A DNA stretch of 39,164 nucleotides from CAYPEK01 sp964409645. GTDB taxonomy: Bacteria > UBP15 > UBA6099. The position numbers and the translations under genes were made by a program. Below the pieces are notes generated by a model, which saw nothing but the letters and a program-made list of their open reading frames with translations, ran no database searches and had not been told where the DNA came from. This document shows positions 1 to 9,058 of this stretch, piece by piece. Numbering within the stretch: the first letter of the stretch is position 1; each line of letters opens with the position of its first letter. The DNA is taken from contig CAYPEK010000032.1 of NCBI GenBank assembly GCA_964409645.1, positions 1 to 39,164 on the forward strand, read 5' to 3'.

Positions 1-1
1 G

Positions 2-874
2 CTGAAGAGAGCGGTGGAGATCGGGCGTCAGGAGTGCGCGGTCGCGCGGCAGGCGCTGAAGGTCGCGGAAGCGGGACTTGATTCCGTGGATGCGCAAGTG
101 AAGAAGGCGGAGACGGACCTGAAACGGATATCCAACCTGTACGAGAAAGAAGTAGTGACTAAGGATACGCTTGAGAAGGTGCAGACAGGCTACGATCAGG
201 TTGTTGCCGGAAGGAAACAGGCGGAGAGCGCGGTGTCGCTCTCTGAGGAACGGGTGAAGGAGGCGGAGCTCGCGCTGAGGATAAACGAGAAGGACCTGAG
301 CGACGCGACGATATACGCGCCGATCAGCGGACGTGTTGCGATGCGGTTCTCTGAAGTCGGCGAGATGGCTGCGCCGGGGATGCCGGTTATAAGGATAGAG
401 AATACATCGGTGATCGAGGCGTCGGCGTTTCTGCCGTCGGAGCTGTATGCAAAGGTGAAGGTCGGCGTGACGAAGATCGACCTTAACGTATCGGGTATCG
501 ATATAGGAAGTCGGCCGGTGTCGTACAAGAGCCCGACGATCAACCCGAAGCTGAGGACGTTCGAGGTGAAGTCGGTGATCAGCAACCCGCCAGCGGGTGT
601 CGCGCCGGGAGCGATGGCGGCTTTCGGGGTGGTGCTCTCGCGGAAGAGCGCTGTCGGTGTGCCGTCCGGCTGCATTCAGAAGCGAGGCGGTAAGGATGTC
701 GTGTTCGTGTTCGAGGGGGGGAAAGCGGTGATGCGGACAGTTGAGAAGGGAATTGAATCGGAAGGATACACGGAAATAAAGAGCGGCATGAAACAGGGCG
801 ACAAAGTGATAACTGAGGGACAAAACTTCCTGAACGATGGGATGCCCGTAACGATCGGCGGGGAGGCGAAATAA
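2..874 (+). CDS. RND efflux periplasmic adaptor (membrane fusion protein), 5'-truncated by window edge
   Basis: Periplasmic adaptor (HlyD/AcrA family) that bridges an inner-membrane RND pump and an outer-membrane channel. The open frame runs to the window edge without a stop, and the GTG at 14 lies inside a coiled-coil stretch, so the true start with its lipoprotein or signal sequence is upstream. What remains, in order: the second part of an alpha-helical hairpin rich in Glu/Lys/Ala heptads, a lipoyl half-motif (ATIYAPISGRV, about residue 97), a beta-barrel domain and a membrane-proximal domain ending in GQNFLNDGMPVTI. The stop lies one base before the start of the RND pump gene, so the two are surely co-transcribed. 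The family is clear; the substrate cannot be read from the sequence. Confidence 0.93.
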   Translation: MKRAVEIGRQECAVARQALKVAEAGLDSVDAQVKKAETDLKRISNLYEKEVVTKDTLEKVQTGYDQVVAGRKQAESAVSLSEERVKEAELALRINEKDLSDATIYAPISGRVAMRFSEVGEMAAPGMPVIRIENTSVIEASAFLPSELYAKVKVGVTKIDLNVSGIDIGSRPVSYKSPTINPKLRTFEVKSVISNPPAGVAPGAMAAFGVVLSRKSAVGVPSGCIQKRGGKDVVFVFEGGKAVMRTVEKGIESEGYTEIKSGMKQGDKVITEGQNFLNDGMPVTIGGEAK

Positions 875-875
875 C

Positions 876-3800
876 ATGTTTCTATCCGACTCGTCAGTCC
901 GGCGGCCGATTGCAATGCTTTGTTTGGTAATAGGTTTAACATTTTTGGGATTCAATGCATACCGAAAAATGGGGCTTGAGATGCTACCCAAAATGTCCGC
1001 GCCAATCATAACGGTCATGACGATATATCCGGGAGCGAGTCCGGAGGAACTCGAAGTCGATGTTGCGAAGAGGATCGAGGACAAGGTTGTGACGATTGAA
1101 GGGCTAAAGCACGTTACATCGACTTGTTCGGACAATGTTGTCCTTACATTTCTTGAGTTCAATATAGGAGTGGATGTGGACACGGCTGCCGTGGACGTGC
1201 GGGAGAAGATCGGGCTGATAAGGAACGATTTTCCGGCCGCCGTCAAAGAGCCGGTAATAATGAAGTACGACATAAACTCGACACCGGTGCTGACGATGGC
1301 GCTGACGGGTGACGCGCCTCTTGATGAGTTTTACGACTACGCGGCGAACAAGCTGAGCGACAGGATCACGGTTATAAAAGGAGTGGCGGAGACGCAGATT
1401 ATCGGCGGCGCGCAGCGCGAGATCCACGTGTTGTTGGACCGCGAGGCGCTCGCATCACGCGGGCTGGCGAGCATGAACGTGGTGCAGGCGATCGCGCAGG
1501 GGACTGGCGTAATCCCGTCCGGCCGCGTTAAGGAATCCGGATCGGAATATTCGGTGAAGTACGACGGGGATTTCAAGGTGGTCGGCGACATAGGAAACAT
1601 CGAGATCGCGAACGAAAACGGGCAGAGGAGCTATCTGCGCGATTTCGCGAAAGTTGAGATGACGACGAAGGAGCTGCGGCAGAAGGCATCGCTCAACGGG
1701 AAACCGTGCATAGTGATTAAGGTGGTCAAGAAAGCGGACGCGAACGCGGTGGAAGTGATCCGGGGCGTCAGGGGCGCGATGGAGGGCATCAAGAGGGAAC
1801 TGCCCGGCGGGATGAATCTCGAATGGGTGACGGACGATGAAAAGTTCACGAAGGCGAACGTGGACAGTGCATGGATGGATGTGGGCCTCGGCATAGTGTT
1901 CACTGCGGCGATCCTGTTCCTGTTTCTGTACAGCATACCCGCTACGATAATCGTGGCTATAACAATGCCGTTGACGATTGTCATCGGCCTGTTCTTCATG
2001 CAGTTCTTGGGATACACGCTTAATATATCGACGATGATAGCGGTGGCGATGTCTGTCGGCATTCTCGTCATGGACTCGATACTCGTTATCGAATCGATAA
2101 TCACGCATCTGAAACGGACGGGGGACGTTAAAAATTCCGTGAAGAACGGCGCGGCGGAGGCGTTCATTCCGGTTCTGGCGTGCGCGGCGACGCATCTTGT
2201 CGTTCTGTTCCCGATCGCGATGATGAACAACCGCGCGGGGCTGTTTCTGAAGCCGCTGGCGCTTACGATGGCTATTATGACCATTGTTTCTCTCTTTATT
2301 TCATTTACACTCACGCCTATTCTCTGCCTGTATCTAGTCAAACCTTTCAAAGAGGGTCGCGTCTCGCTGCTCGGCAAGCTCGAAGGCTTCTGGAACAGGA
2401 ATTTCAACGGTATTGTGCGTATCTACGGAAGGTATCTCGAATTCAATCGCAGATATCGCGTTGCAGCCGCAATGTTTATCATAGCAACGGTTGGGTTATT
2501 AACATACACGATGACAATAGGAAAAACTCTCGGTATGGGTTTCGTTCCTAACTTTGACAAAGGCGAAGTGGTTGTGAAGCTCGAGTTTCCGACTAGATAC
2601 AGCATAGAGATGACGCAGGAGCGGGTTACTGAGGTTGAAAAAATACTAAGGGAGACGCCCGATCTGAAAAATATTCTCGTGACTATCGGGAAAGCCGAAG
2701 GCGTTGTCGGGCAGAACACCGAAGGGGTGTTCCTTGCGCAAATACTTTTAATATTTCCCGACAAAACAGAGAGAAAAAAAGGCACGGAAGCTATCGCGGA
2801 AGAGCTGCGAGGGAAACTTAAAGGGGTATCGGATTGTATAGTATCCGTATATGTGCCTCTGGTCATAGGCGGTCAGAGTTCCGACGTCGAACTTGAGATT
2901 TACGGCGATGATCTCAAATCGCTTGAAAAAATAGCTCTCAAAACGAAAGATTTATCGGGCGGTATCACGGAAATCTCAAATCTGGATACGACAGTGAGGG
3001 AAGGAAAACCCGAAATCCGGATAACGCCGAAACGCGCGGTACTGGCGGACCTCGGAGCGCCGTCGGCCATGCTGGGGATGAATCTGCGGGGCAACCTCGA
3101 AGGGATAACGGCATCGACGTTCAAGAAGGGCGACCGGAACTACGACATAGTGGTGAAGTTCGCTGAAGAACCGGGAAAGGAACAGGTAAGGACCTTCCAG
3201 TTGCCCGGTGCACCGGGACACCCGCTTCTGATTTCATCGGTGGCGACCATCAATGAGAAGACCGCGCCCGTGCAGATCATCCGGAAGGACAAGCAGAGGA
3301 TTTCGAAGTTCACCGCGACGTTGAGAAGCGGCGCCGCGCTGGGATCGGTAGCGGATGGCGTTGCTGAAAAAGTTAAGGAAAATGGAATTCTGCCTATGGG
3401 TTATACCATCAAACATGGGCAGATGTACGAAGTGATGATGGAAGCACAGAGAGGTCTCGGCGAAGCCGGTATCATAGCGATCATATTAATCGTGTTGACG
3501 CTGGCCGCCATTCTCGAATCGTTCAAGCAGCCGTTCATTATCCTGTTGACGATTCCGCTTGCCATGATAGGCGTGATATGGGGACTTCACTTCGCCCACA
3601 TGAGCTTTTCGATATTTGTCACGATGGGGATAGTGATGATGACGGGCATTGTGGTCAGCAACGCGATCCTGATAATGGACCAATTCAATATCAATTGCAA
3701 AAAAGGGATGCCGAAGCAGCACGCGATGGTCGAGGCGGGCAAGGAATCGTTCCGGCCCGTGGTGATGATTACACTCGCGGCGGTCATCGGCATGGCGCCG

Positions 3801-4001
3801 CTGGCGTTCAGCAGGGAGATCGGGTCCGAGTTACGCAACGACATCGGGATCGCGCTGATCGGCGGCATATTAATCTCAGGTGTCCTTTCGCAACTTGTGA
3901 TACCGATTCTTTACAATCTTTTCGCGGGAAAAGATAAGCCGGAGGTCGAAGACAGCGTGGACGGCGCTTACAGCAACAACAGCAAGGAGTTGCCCGAATG
4001 A
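876..4001 (+). CDS. RND-family inner-membrane efflux transporter
   Basis: Proton-driven efflux pump of the AcrB/HAE type, 1041 residues, normal for the family. The layout is typical: TM1 at about residues 11-28, a large periplasmic porter loop, a TM2-TM6 bundle from about residue 333, a second porter loop and a C-terminal TM bundle. In TM4 the usual Asp-Asp relay pair reads Met399-Asp400 (GILVMDSILVIES). In TM10 the AcrB lysine position is Ser928 (GIVVSNAIL). One acidic residue is therefore kept, as in many non-AcrB RND pumps, but the relay differs from the enterobacterial model. ATG starts one base after the adaptor stop, and the 3' end overlaps the channel gene by 4 bp (ATGA), implying translational coupling. 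The substrate could be drugs, metals or lipids. Confidence 0.95.
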   Translation: MFLSDSSVRRPIAMLCLVIGLTFLGFNAYRKMGLEMLPKMSAPIITVMTIYPGASPEELEVDVAKRIEDKVVTIEGLKHVTSTCSDNVVLTFLEFNIGVDVDTAAVDVREKIGLIRNDFPAAVKEPVIMKYDINSTPVLTMALTGDAPLDEFYDYAANKLSDRITVIKGVAETQIIGGAQREIHVLLDREALASRGLASMNVVQAIAQGTGVIPSGRVKESGSEYSVKYDGDFKVVGDIGNIEIANENGQRSYLRDFAKVEMTTKELRQKASLNGKPCIVIKVVKKADANAVEVIRGVRGAMEGIKRELPGGMNLEWVTDDEKFTKANVDSAWMDVGLGIVFTAAILFLFLYSIPATIIVAITMPLTIVIGLFFMQFLGYTLNISTMIAVAMSVGILVMDSILVIESIITHLKRTGDVKNSVKNGAAEAFIPVLACAATHLVVLFPIAMMNNRAGLFLKPLALTMAIMTIVSLFISFTLTPILCLYLVKPFKEGRVSLLGKLEGFWNRNFNGIVRIYGRYLEFNRRYRVAAAMFIIATVGLLTYTMTIGKTLGMGFVPNFDKGEVVVKLEFPTRYSIEMTQERVTEVEKILRETPDLKNILVTIGKAEGVVGQNTEGVFLAQILLIFPDKTERKKGTEAIAEELRGKLKGVSDCIVSVYVPLVIGGQSSDVELEIYGDDLKSLEKIALKTKDLSGGITEISNLDTTVREGKPEIRITPKRAVLADLGAPSAMLGMNLRGNLEGITASTFKKGDRNYDIVVKFAEEPGKEQVRTFQLPGAPGHPLLISSVATINEKTAPVQIIRKDKQRISKFTATLRSGAALGSVADGVAEKVKENGILPMGYTIKHGQMYEVMMEAQRGLGEAGIIAIILIVLTLAAILESFKQPFIILLTIPLAMIGVIWGLHFAHMSFSIFVTMGIVMMTGIVVSNAILIMDQFNINCKKGMPKQHAMVEAGKESFRPVVMITLAAVIGMAPLAFSREIGSELRNDIGIALIGGILISGVLSQLVIPILYNLFAGKDKPEVEDSVDGAYSNNSKELPE

Positions 4002-5431
4002 ATATGAAAATTGAACGAGGAGAAGGGAAGGCTAAATATTTAGTGATGGCGGCCGTAATGGCGGCGGCGTTCGCTCTGAATGGTGCCGCGTTCGCGATCG
4101 AGGGTGAGGTCTCGCTTTCGGAAGCGCCGCTGACGATCGACAGGGCGGTGAGCATCGCGCTGGACCAGAACCGGACGGTCAAGAGCGCCGTGCTGAGTGA
4201 AGCGGAGGCGGCGAAGAAGGTTGACGAAACGAGAGCGAATTTCGGGTTCTCGGTGAAGGCTAAGGGCACGTATCAGCGAGTTGAGGATTCAAGCGTGCTG
4301 ACGCTGCCGCTGTCGTATTACGATGTCGCGCCGGTCAGCATCGGCGGCTCGACTTACTTTGCGATAACGAATCCGTATCCGAATGTCACGACGGTCGATG
4401 CGAAGATCAGCCCGGATTATCAGCAGACGGGCGAGATTGATGTTGTTAAACCGCTGTTTACATTTGGGAAGCGAAAGAACGCCGTGGCGCTCGCGGGAAA
4501 AGGTGTGGACATCTCCCTCGCAAAAACAGAGATGTCGAGGACACAACTGGTGTCGGATGTAAAGAAGGCGTTTCACGGCGTTCTTCTCGCTGCCCAAGCG
4601 GTGACGCTGCAGGAGCAGGCGGTGGCGCGCGCCGAAGCGCACGTCGCTCAGGTGCGAAGCCTGTACGAGGCTGGGCTTGGTACGAAACTGGATAAAATCC
4701 GGTCGGATACGGAACTGCAATCCGCCAAGGAACAGCTTACGATAGCGGAGAAGAACTACAAGCTCGCGTGTAAGATGCTGAACAATCTGCTGGGGAATGA
4801 TTTCAGCAGCGAGATCCGGGTGTCGGATGCGGGCGCGTACAAGATGGTGGAGATGTCGCCGCTCGATGCGTACATCGCACTGGCGATGGACAACCGGCCG
4901 GAACTGCGGCAGTTGCGGCTGGGCAAGGAGGCTGTGCGGCTTCAAACGGAACTGAACAAGAACAAGCCGGTGGTTGCTTTCGCGGGGATGTGGTATTTCC
5001 GGTCGCGCGGGTCGTTGTTTGTGGGGCAGGACTCGTGGCGCGGGGTGCTTCAGTGCGAGGTGCCGCTTTATGACAGTGCGCTTGCGCGTGCGAAGACGGC
5101 ACAGACGCGGCTGCGGGAGAACGATCTCGGCCTGAAGGAGACCGACCTGACGAACGGGATCAAGATACAGGTTCAGAACGCTTATCTCGAAATGGACGAG
5201 GCGGGCGAACGGCTGAAGACGTCGGAGTCCATTCTCGCGGCGGCGGAAGAGGGATACCGGATCGCGTCGGTTTCGTACAAGGAAGGGGTGGCGACGCAGC
5301 TCGACGTGATCGACGCGGACCACTATCTGACGGGGGCGGGTCTGAACCACGCGAAGGCAAAATTTGATTACGAGACGGCGAAGGCGTCGCTGGCGCTGGC
5401 GTGCGGTGTGGCTTCGGTGGAGGAGAAATAA
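3998..5431 (+). CDS. TolC-family outer-membrane efflux channel
   Basis: Outer-membrane channel of the tripartite pump, 477 residues. The N-terminus has a basic stretch and a hydrophobic segment ending AALNGAAFA-type around residue 33, a Sec signal peptide. Two OEP repeats follow, each with long amphipathic helices: the first has LSEAEAAKKVDETRANFG and later a YEAGLGTKLD-type turn, the second has YKEGVATQLDVIDADHYL, both hallmark TolC-repeat sequences. The start overlaps the RND gene stop by 4 bp, so adaptor, pump and channel form one operon. A hairpin with a T-run follows the stop. Confidence 0.93.
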   Translation: MNMKIERGEGKAKYLVMAAVMAAAFALNGAAFAIEGEVSLSEAPLTIDRAVSIALDQNRTVKSAVLSEAEAAKKVDETRANFGFSVKAKGTYQRVEDSSVLTLPLSYYDVAPVSIGGSTYFAITNPYPNVTTVDAKISPDYQQTGEIDVVKPLFTFGKRKNAVALAGKGVDISLAKTEMSRTQLVSDVKKAFHGVLLAAQAVTLQEQAVARAEAHVAQVRSLYEAGLGTKLDKIRSDTELQSAKEQLTIAEKNYKLACKMLNNLLGNDFSSEIRVSDAGAYKMVEMSPLDAYIALAMDNRPELRQLRLGKEAVRLQTELNKNKPVVAFAGMWYFRSRGSLFVGQDSWRGVLQCEVPLYDSALARAKTAQTRLRENDLGLKETDLTNGIKIQVQNAYLEMDEAGERLKTSESILAAAEEGYRIASVSYKEGVATQLDVIDADHYLTGAGLNHAKAKFDYETAKASLALACGVASVEEK

Positions 5432-5432
5432 C

Positions 5433-5458
5433 AATAACCGGCGGCGCGTTATTTTTTT
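5433..5458 (+). terminator. Candidate rho-independent terminator after the efflux operon
   Basis: Stem AATAAC (5433-5438) pairs with GTTATT (5448-5453) around a GC-rich 9-nt loop, followed by a run of T. The stem is short and AT-rich, so termination strength is uncertain, but the position just after the channel stop fits. Confidence 0.5.
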
Positions 5459-5495
5459 GCGGGAAGGGTAAAATATAAATAAGGGGGTGAACGTC

Positions 5496-6248
5496 ATGGA
5501 AAATAAGAAACGTGAGTATGAAACTTTTACGTTCGAGACGCATGACAGGGTGGGGGTTTTCGATTTCAAGGGGAAGGCGTTTTTTAATGCGGGCAAGCTC
5601 TACGACATGGAGCCGATTGTCAGTTCGTTCAAAGAGTGCAGCGATGACCCCAACCTTAAAGTAATTGTTGTGAAGAGGGTCCGCGAAAAGAAGGACAGCA
5701 AGGAGTATATGGAGTTCATCAGGCATGTGGCGCACTCGTCCGACAAGCTCGAGATTCAGAAGATGTTGAATTTTTACAACCGGTTCATCGCGGAGGTTTA
5801 CTCGCAGGACAAGTTCGTGCTTTCGGTGGACTCCGGGAACGTGGTGGCGCAGTTTCTGAGCATCAGCCTCGCGTGCGACTACAGGATAATCACGGATGAC
5901 ACGGTGATTCAGAAGGAGTATTTTCATAACGGGATGGTGCCGAAGGGCGGCGCCACGTTCTTCCTCTCGCAGATAGTCGGGAAGAAAAAGGCGTACGAGA
6001 TACTTCTGTCCGGCGACGATATCACGGCGGCACAGGCACTGGAGATGGGGCTGGTGGACGAGGTGGTTCCGGCGGCGCAACTCGATGAAGCGACGATGAA
6101 GACGGCGATGCACTATGCCGGGCTGCCGAGGCAGACGCTGACCGGGATAAAGCGCCTCATGAATTTCACGACCGTGGACCTGAAAAAGTATCTCGAATAC
6201 GAGAATCACGTGATAGTGGAGATATTTTCGAGGTTGAAGGTGGACTGA
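5496..6248 (+). CDS. Crotonase-superfamily protein (enoyl-CoA hydratase/isomerase-like) with altered active site
   Basis: A 250-residue crotonase-fold protein. I start it at ATG 5496, which has a GGGGG ribosome site 6-7 nt upstream; a GTG at 5487 in the same frame lies within that site. The core is recognisable from ISLACDYRII, then NGMVPKGGATFFLSQIVG and LLSGDDITAAQALEMGLVDEVV. Compared with rat enoyl-CoA hydratase, the glycine-rich oxyanion-hole loop before the CD motif is replaced (SGNVVAQFLS) and the first catalytic Glu position is Ser. The second catalytic Glu appears kept (KEYFHNGMVP). Ordinary hydration of enoyl-CoA is therefore doubtful; isomerase, hydrolase or non-CoA roles are possible. 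It stands alone between the efflux operon and an acyltransferase. Confidence 0.8.
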   Translation: MENKKREYETFTFETHDRVGVFDFKGKAFFNAGKLYDMEPIVSSFKECSDDPNLKVIVVKRVREKKDSKEYMEFIRHVAHSSDKLEIQKMLNFYNRFIAEVYSQDKFVLSVDSGNVVAQFLSISLACDYRIITDDTVIQKEYFHNGMVPKGGATFFLSQIVGKKKAYEILLSGDDITAAQALEMGLVDEVVPAAQLDEATMKTAMHYAGLPRQTLTGIKRLMNFTTVDLKKYLEYENHVIVEIFSRLKVD

Positions 6249-6353
6249 GGGACGGGGAGTTGTGTATCGAGGAATGATGGTGAATTGAAGCCGGCCCCGT
6301 GAAATCCCGAGGCGAGTAATGATTGTCGGAGAAATGGTTGCCGGGAGCGCGGT

Positions 6354-7289
6354 ATGGCAAAAAGGCTTATCCTCAGGATAGTCAGCAGGGTAATGGTGAT
6401 CCTGCTATATTCCGTTTCTTGGATCATTCCTTTGAGTTGGGGATACCGGTTGTGTGAGTTGCTTGGCGGCATAACCTGCCGCGTTCTTCCTAAGTACCGG
6501 CGGATCGCGATGGACAATCTGAAGCTCGCTTTCGGAGAAGAGATGACGGAAGCGGAGCGCGGCGCGGTATGCCGCGGTATGTTCGTTCATCTCGTGAAAA
6601 ATCTTTACGAGTTTTTTCTTTTTCCCCGTTTGTCAAAAGATGACATTGTCTCGATGGTTTCCTTTGACGGAAGCAGGGTGAGAGAACTCACGGCTTCGGG
6701 CAAAGGCGCCGTGATGCTAACCGCCCACTTCGGAAACTGGGAACTGCTCGGGGCGAGGGTAGTCGCGGAAGGCTTCGAGCTGACCGTCATCGGCAAAGAC
6801 ATGCACGATGAATGGATGACCCGCCTGATGATTCGTCTGAGGAGCAGCACGGGAGTGAAGAACCTTAAAAAAGGGAAGGGGGTTTTCAAGCCCGTGACGA
6901 AAGCGCTTGGGAGGAACGAACTTGTCGGCCTGCTGGCGGATCAGAACGCGGGCGCCGAGGGGATATATAGGAATTTCTTCGGTGTTCCGGCGTCGGTATT
7001 CACCGGCCCGGCTGTTTTCGCGGCTGTTTCCGGCGCGGTGATAATCCCTATCTTCTGCATACGGAACCATGATGATTCGCACAAAGTTGTTATGTACGAT
7101 CCGATTTGCATGACGAACAAGGATAATACCGCGGAGATAGACAACTATTTGGATAAATATACGGAGTGCATGGAGAAAATTATCAGAAAGCACCCCGAGC
7201 AGTGGCTCTGGCTGCACAAGCGATGGGATGTGAACGCGGAGTCGGTTCGGGAAATCGGGAGTAATTTTAGGGTAACTCGTGCGGGTTAA
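6354..7289 (+). CDS. LpxL/HtrB-family lysophospholipid (lipid A) acyltransferase
   Basis: A 311-residue membrane-associated acyltransferase of the LpxL/LpxM/HtrB family, which transfers a secondary acyl chain to lipid A or a related lipid on the cytoplasmic face of the inner membrane. The family's HX4E motif is His125-Glu130 (TAHFGNWELLG). Other family marks are the N-terminal hydrophobic segment at about residues 12-35, VGLLADQNAG around residue 195, FFG.PASVFTGPA, and a C-terminal HPEQWLWLHKRW. The length is normal. It is the best single sign that the cell has an outer membrane with lipid A-like glycolipid. The acyl donor and exact acceptor are not predictable. Confidence 0.92.
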   Translation: MAKRLILRIVSRVMVILLYSVSWIIPLSWGYRLCELLGGITCRVLPKYRRIAMDNLKLAFGEEMTEAERGAVCRGMFVHLVKNLYEFFLFPRLSKDDIVSMVSFDGSRVRELTASGKGAVMLTAHFGNWELLGARVVAEGFELTVIGKDMHDEWMTRLMIRLRSSTGVKNLKKGKGVFKPVTKALGRNELVGLLADQNAGAEGIYRNFFGVPASVFTGPAVFAAVSGAVIIPIFCIRNHDDSHKVVMYDPICMTNKDNTAEIDNYLDKYTECMEKIIRKHPEQWLWLHKRWDVNAESVREIGSNFRVTRAG

Positions 7290-7340
7290 ACTGGAGATAC
7301 CATAAGGACGCAAAGACGGGCAAATCAGAGAGGAGTGATC

Positions 7341-7814
7341 ATGGAAAGGAACTGGATAACGGCGCTTCATGGTTGGGCGGTTCGTTCCCGGCGGACTGTG
7401 AGCGACCTTATGGGGGAAGTAGAAAGCGGGGTTATTGAACAGATACGAGCAAACGAAAAATTACTTGAAAATCAGCATCCTGTGCTGGAATTGCCTAAAA
7501 AAATGGAGCAGATAAAAACGGCTCTTGTTGTTGACGATGCAAATGAAATCAGGCAAATGCTCAGGGAAATATTGAAGAGCTTCGGATGCGGGATGATAGA
7601 AGCGAATAACGGGAGGGACGCGGTAAGTATCTATAATGAAAAGAATGATGTTATAGATTTGGTCGTGTTAAACATGAACCTGCCTGATATGACCGGAAAA
7701 GATGTTTATAATGAGATTAAGTCGATGAATAATGATGTGGAGATAATATTTTATACTGAGAATGGATGGAAGGACCTGAAGAAGCAATTCAGCAATTTGT
7801 GGAGAGAGAATTAG
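7341..7814 (+). CDS. Degenerate response-regulator receiver domain protein, probably frameshifted at its 3' end
   Basis: A 157-residue protein with a roughly 58-residue helical N-terminus and a CheY-like receiver domain. I choose ATG 7341 because the GAGAGG ribosome site ends at about 7333; the GTG at 7335 is too close to it. The acidic pair is present (VVDDAN, Asp65-Asp66), and the beta-4 Thr is present (YTENG). The phosphoacceptor position is Asn111 (LVVLNMNLPDMTG), so normal Asp phosphorylation is not possible. The frame ends at 7814 before the conserved Lys and helix 5. Reading from about 7799 in another frame gives ELVKESINVEETI up to a stop at 7868-7870, which looks like the missing receiver tail. 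A one-base indel near 7795-7801, real or a sequencing error, would explain this. Confidence 0.7.
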   Translation: MERNWITALHGWAVRSRRTVSDLMGEVESGVIEQIRANEKLLENQHPVLELPKKMEQIKTALVVDDANEIRQMLREILKSFGCGMIEANNGRDAVSIYNEKNDVIDLVVLNMNLPDMTGKDVYNEIKSMNNDVEIIFYTENGWKDLKKQFSNLWREN

Positions 7815-7894
7815 TAAAAGAATCCATCAATGTGGAAGAGACAATAAATTTGCCGATGACGGATTTTTAGATAACTGAAAACAAAAAATATTAA

Positions 7895-7922
7895 TTACGG
7901 AAAAGAGGAATGGTGGTATAAT
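7895..7922 (+). promoter_or_regulatory. Possible sigma-70-type promoter for the secreted protein gene
   Basis: TATAAT at 7917-7922 with a weak TTACGG element 16 bp upstream (7895-7900). The -10 is consensus and the -35 poor. A run of six G at 7930-7935 supplies the ribosome site for the ATG at 7945. Confidence 0.4.
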
Positions 7923-7944
7923 ACCGTCAGGGGGGACGACAATC

Positions 7945-9048
7945 ATGAAAACAATACGAGCGGTTGTTCTGGCGGTGGCGATGCTTTTCCTTGCCGGCGC
8001 ATTCGCGGTGGGCGCCGAGATGGACTGGAGCGCGATGAATGACGTTCTGGGCGATTTGGGTTTGAAAGCGGAAACGGTTCAGGACATCAAGGACATGTTG
8101 GAAAGGCGCACGCCGCCGATTTTGAAAATGGTGTCGGCGCTGCCGATCAATCCGGCGGCGAACGAAGAAGTAAAGATAAAAGCGTCCATTGTGAACGGGC
8201 CCGACATGGATGGGAAATCGATTGACAATGCGACAATATATTACAGCACAAACTATGGGGAAACGTGGACGGCGATCCCGATGGATCAGAATCCCGACGA
8301 CGACCGGATCTGGACCGGCGCGATCCCGGGGATGCCGTCAGGAACGGAAGTGATATACGGAATTCAGGCGATAAATATGTACGATGAGATGTATTCGGAA
8401 GCGGTTTGTTATGAAGACACGGGAAAGACGCTGGGTGAGGTGACTCTGGAATGCGAAGAGGAGAAGAATCCGGAGTTGTGCATGTCGCGGCGGCCGGTTG
8501 GCTGCATGTTCCCGATGGCGCTGCCGGAGGATGAATACAAGAAGGGCGAAGAGAACAAGCTTCTGTCTGACGATCTTAATTTAAGAGTCACGAGGTTCGG
8601 TGCTTCTGAAAATAACGTATATTTCAATATATCGACAGCCGGCGGGGTTACGGAAGGGACGATGAACCCGCAGAACGTGCACATTTACGTGGCGGCGTGG
8701 CTGAATCCCGACAAGGCCAGCGGCAGCGATATGGGGCTGGACGCTCTCCTCAAACAGGGCGCGGTAATGCTGTATGCGCCGCTGAATACGTCCGCTCCGT
8801 GCTCGATGTATTATTTCACGGGCATGCAGCTTATGTCCGACAAGATTTCGGGAACTTGCGAGATGGACAAAAAGCATCTCATTTATTCCGTGAAGAAGAG
8901 CGCGATAGGCTCCAACCCCAGCGGGACGCTCGAAATGATGTTCATGTCTTTCCTTTTAAGATCGATAACGCCTGCGGAAACCGACCTTATGGATACGACA
9001 TTGTTCACGCGGGTACGGTTCATCGAACGTGGTTATACCGTGAAGTGA
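7945..9048 (+). CDS. Secreted protein of unknown function with an Ig-like segment
   Basis: A 367-residue exported protein that I do not recognise. The N-terminus is a clear Sec signal peptide (hydrophobic residues 6-22, cleavage likely after VGAE or just before). Residues of about 53-155 resemble a fibronectin/Ig-like beta domain (PPILKMVSALPINPAANEEV, then IYYSTNYGETWTAIPM and YGIQAINMYDE). This part is of the kind that presents a sensed or bound surface. A Cys-containing linker follows (LECEEEKNPELCMSRRPVGC), then a beta-rich C-terminal domain of about 170 residues. Four or more cysteines could form disulfides outside the cytoplasm. No anchor or catalytic motif is visible. It has its own promoter candidate and ends 10 bp from the convergent cyclase operon. 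Confidence 0.75.
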   Translation: MKTIRAVVLAVAMLFLAGAFAVGAEMDWSAMNDVLGDLGLKAETVQDIKDMLERRTPPILKMVSALPINPAANEEVKIKASIVNGPDMDGKSIDNATIYYSTNYGETWTAIPMDQNPDDDRIWTGAIPGMPSGTEVIYGIQAINMYDEMYSEAVCYEDTGKTLGEVTLECEEEKNPELCMSRRPVGCMFPMALPEDEYKKGEENKLLSDDLNLRVTRFGASENNVYFNISTAGGVTEGTMNPQNVHIYVAAWLNPDKASGSDMGLDALLKQGAVMLYAPLNTSAPCSMYYFTGMQLMSDKISGTCEMDKKHLIYSVKKSAIGSNPSGTLEMMFMSFLLRSITPAETDLMDTTLFTRVRFIERGYTVK

Positions 9049-9058
9049 CGGGAAGTTT

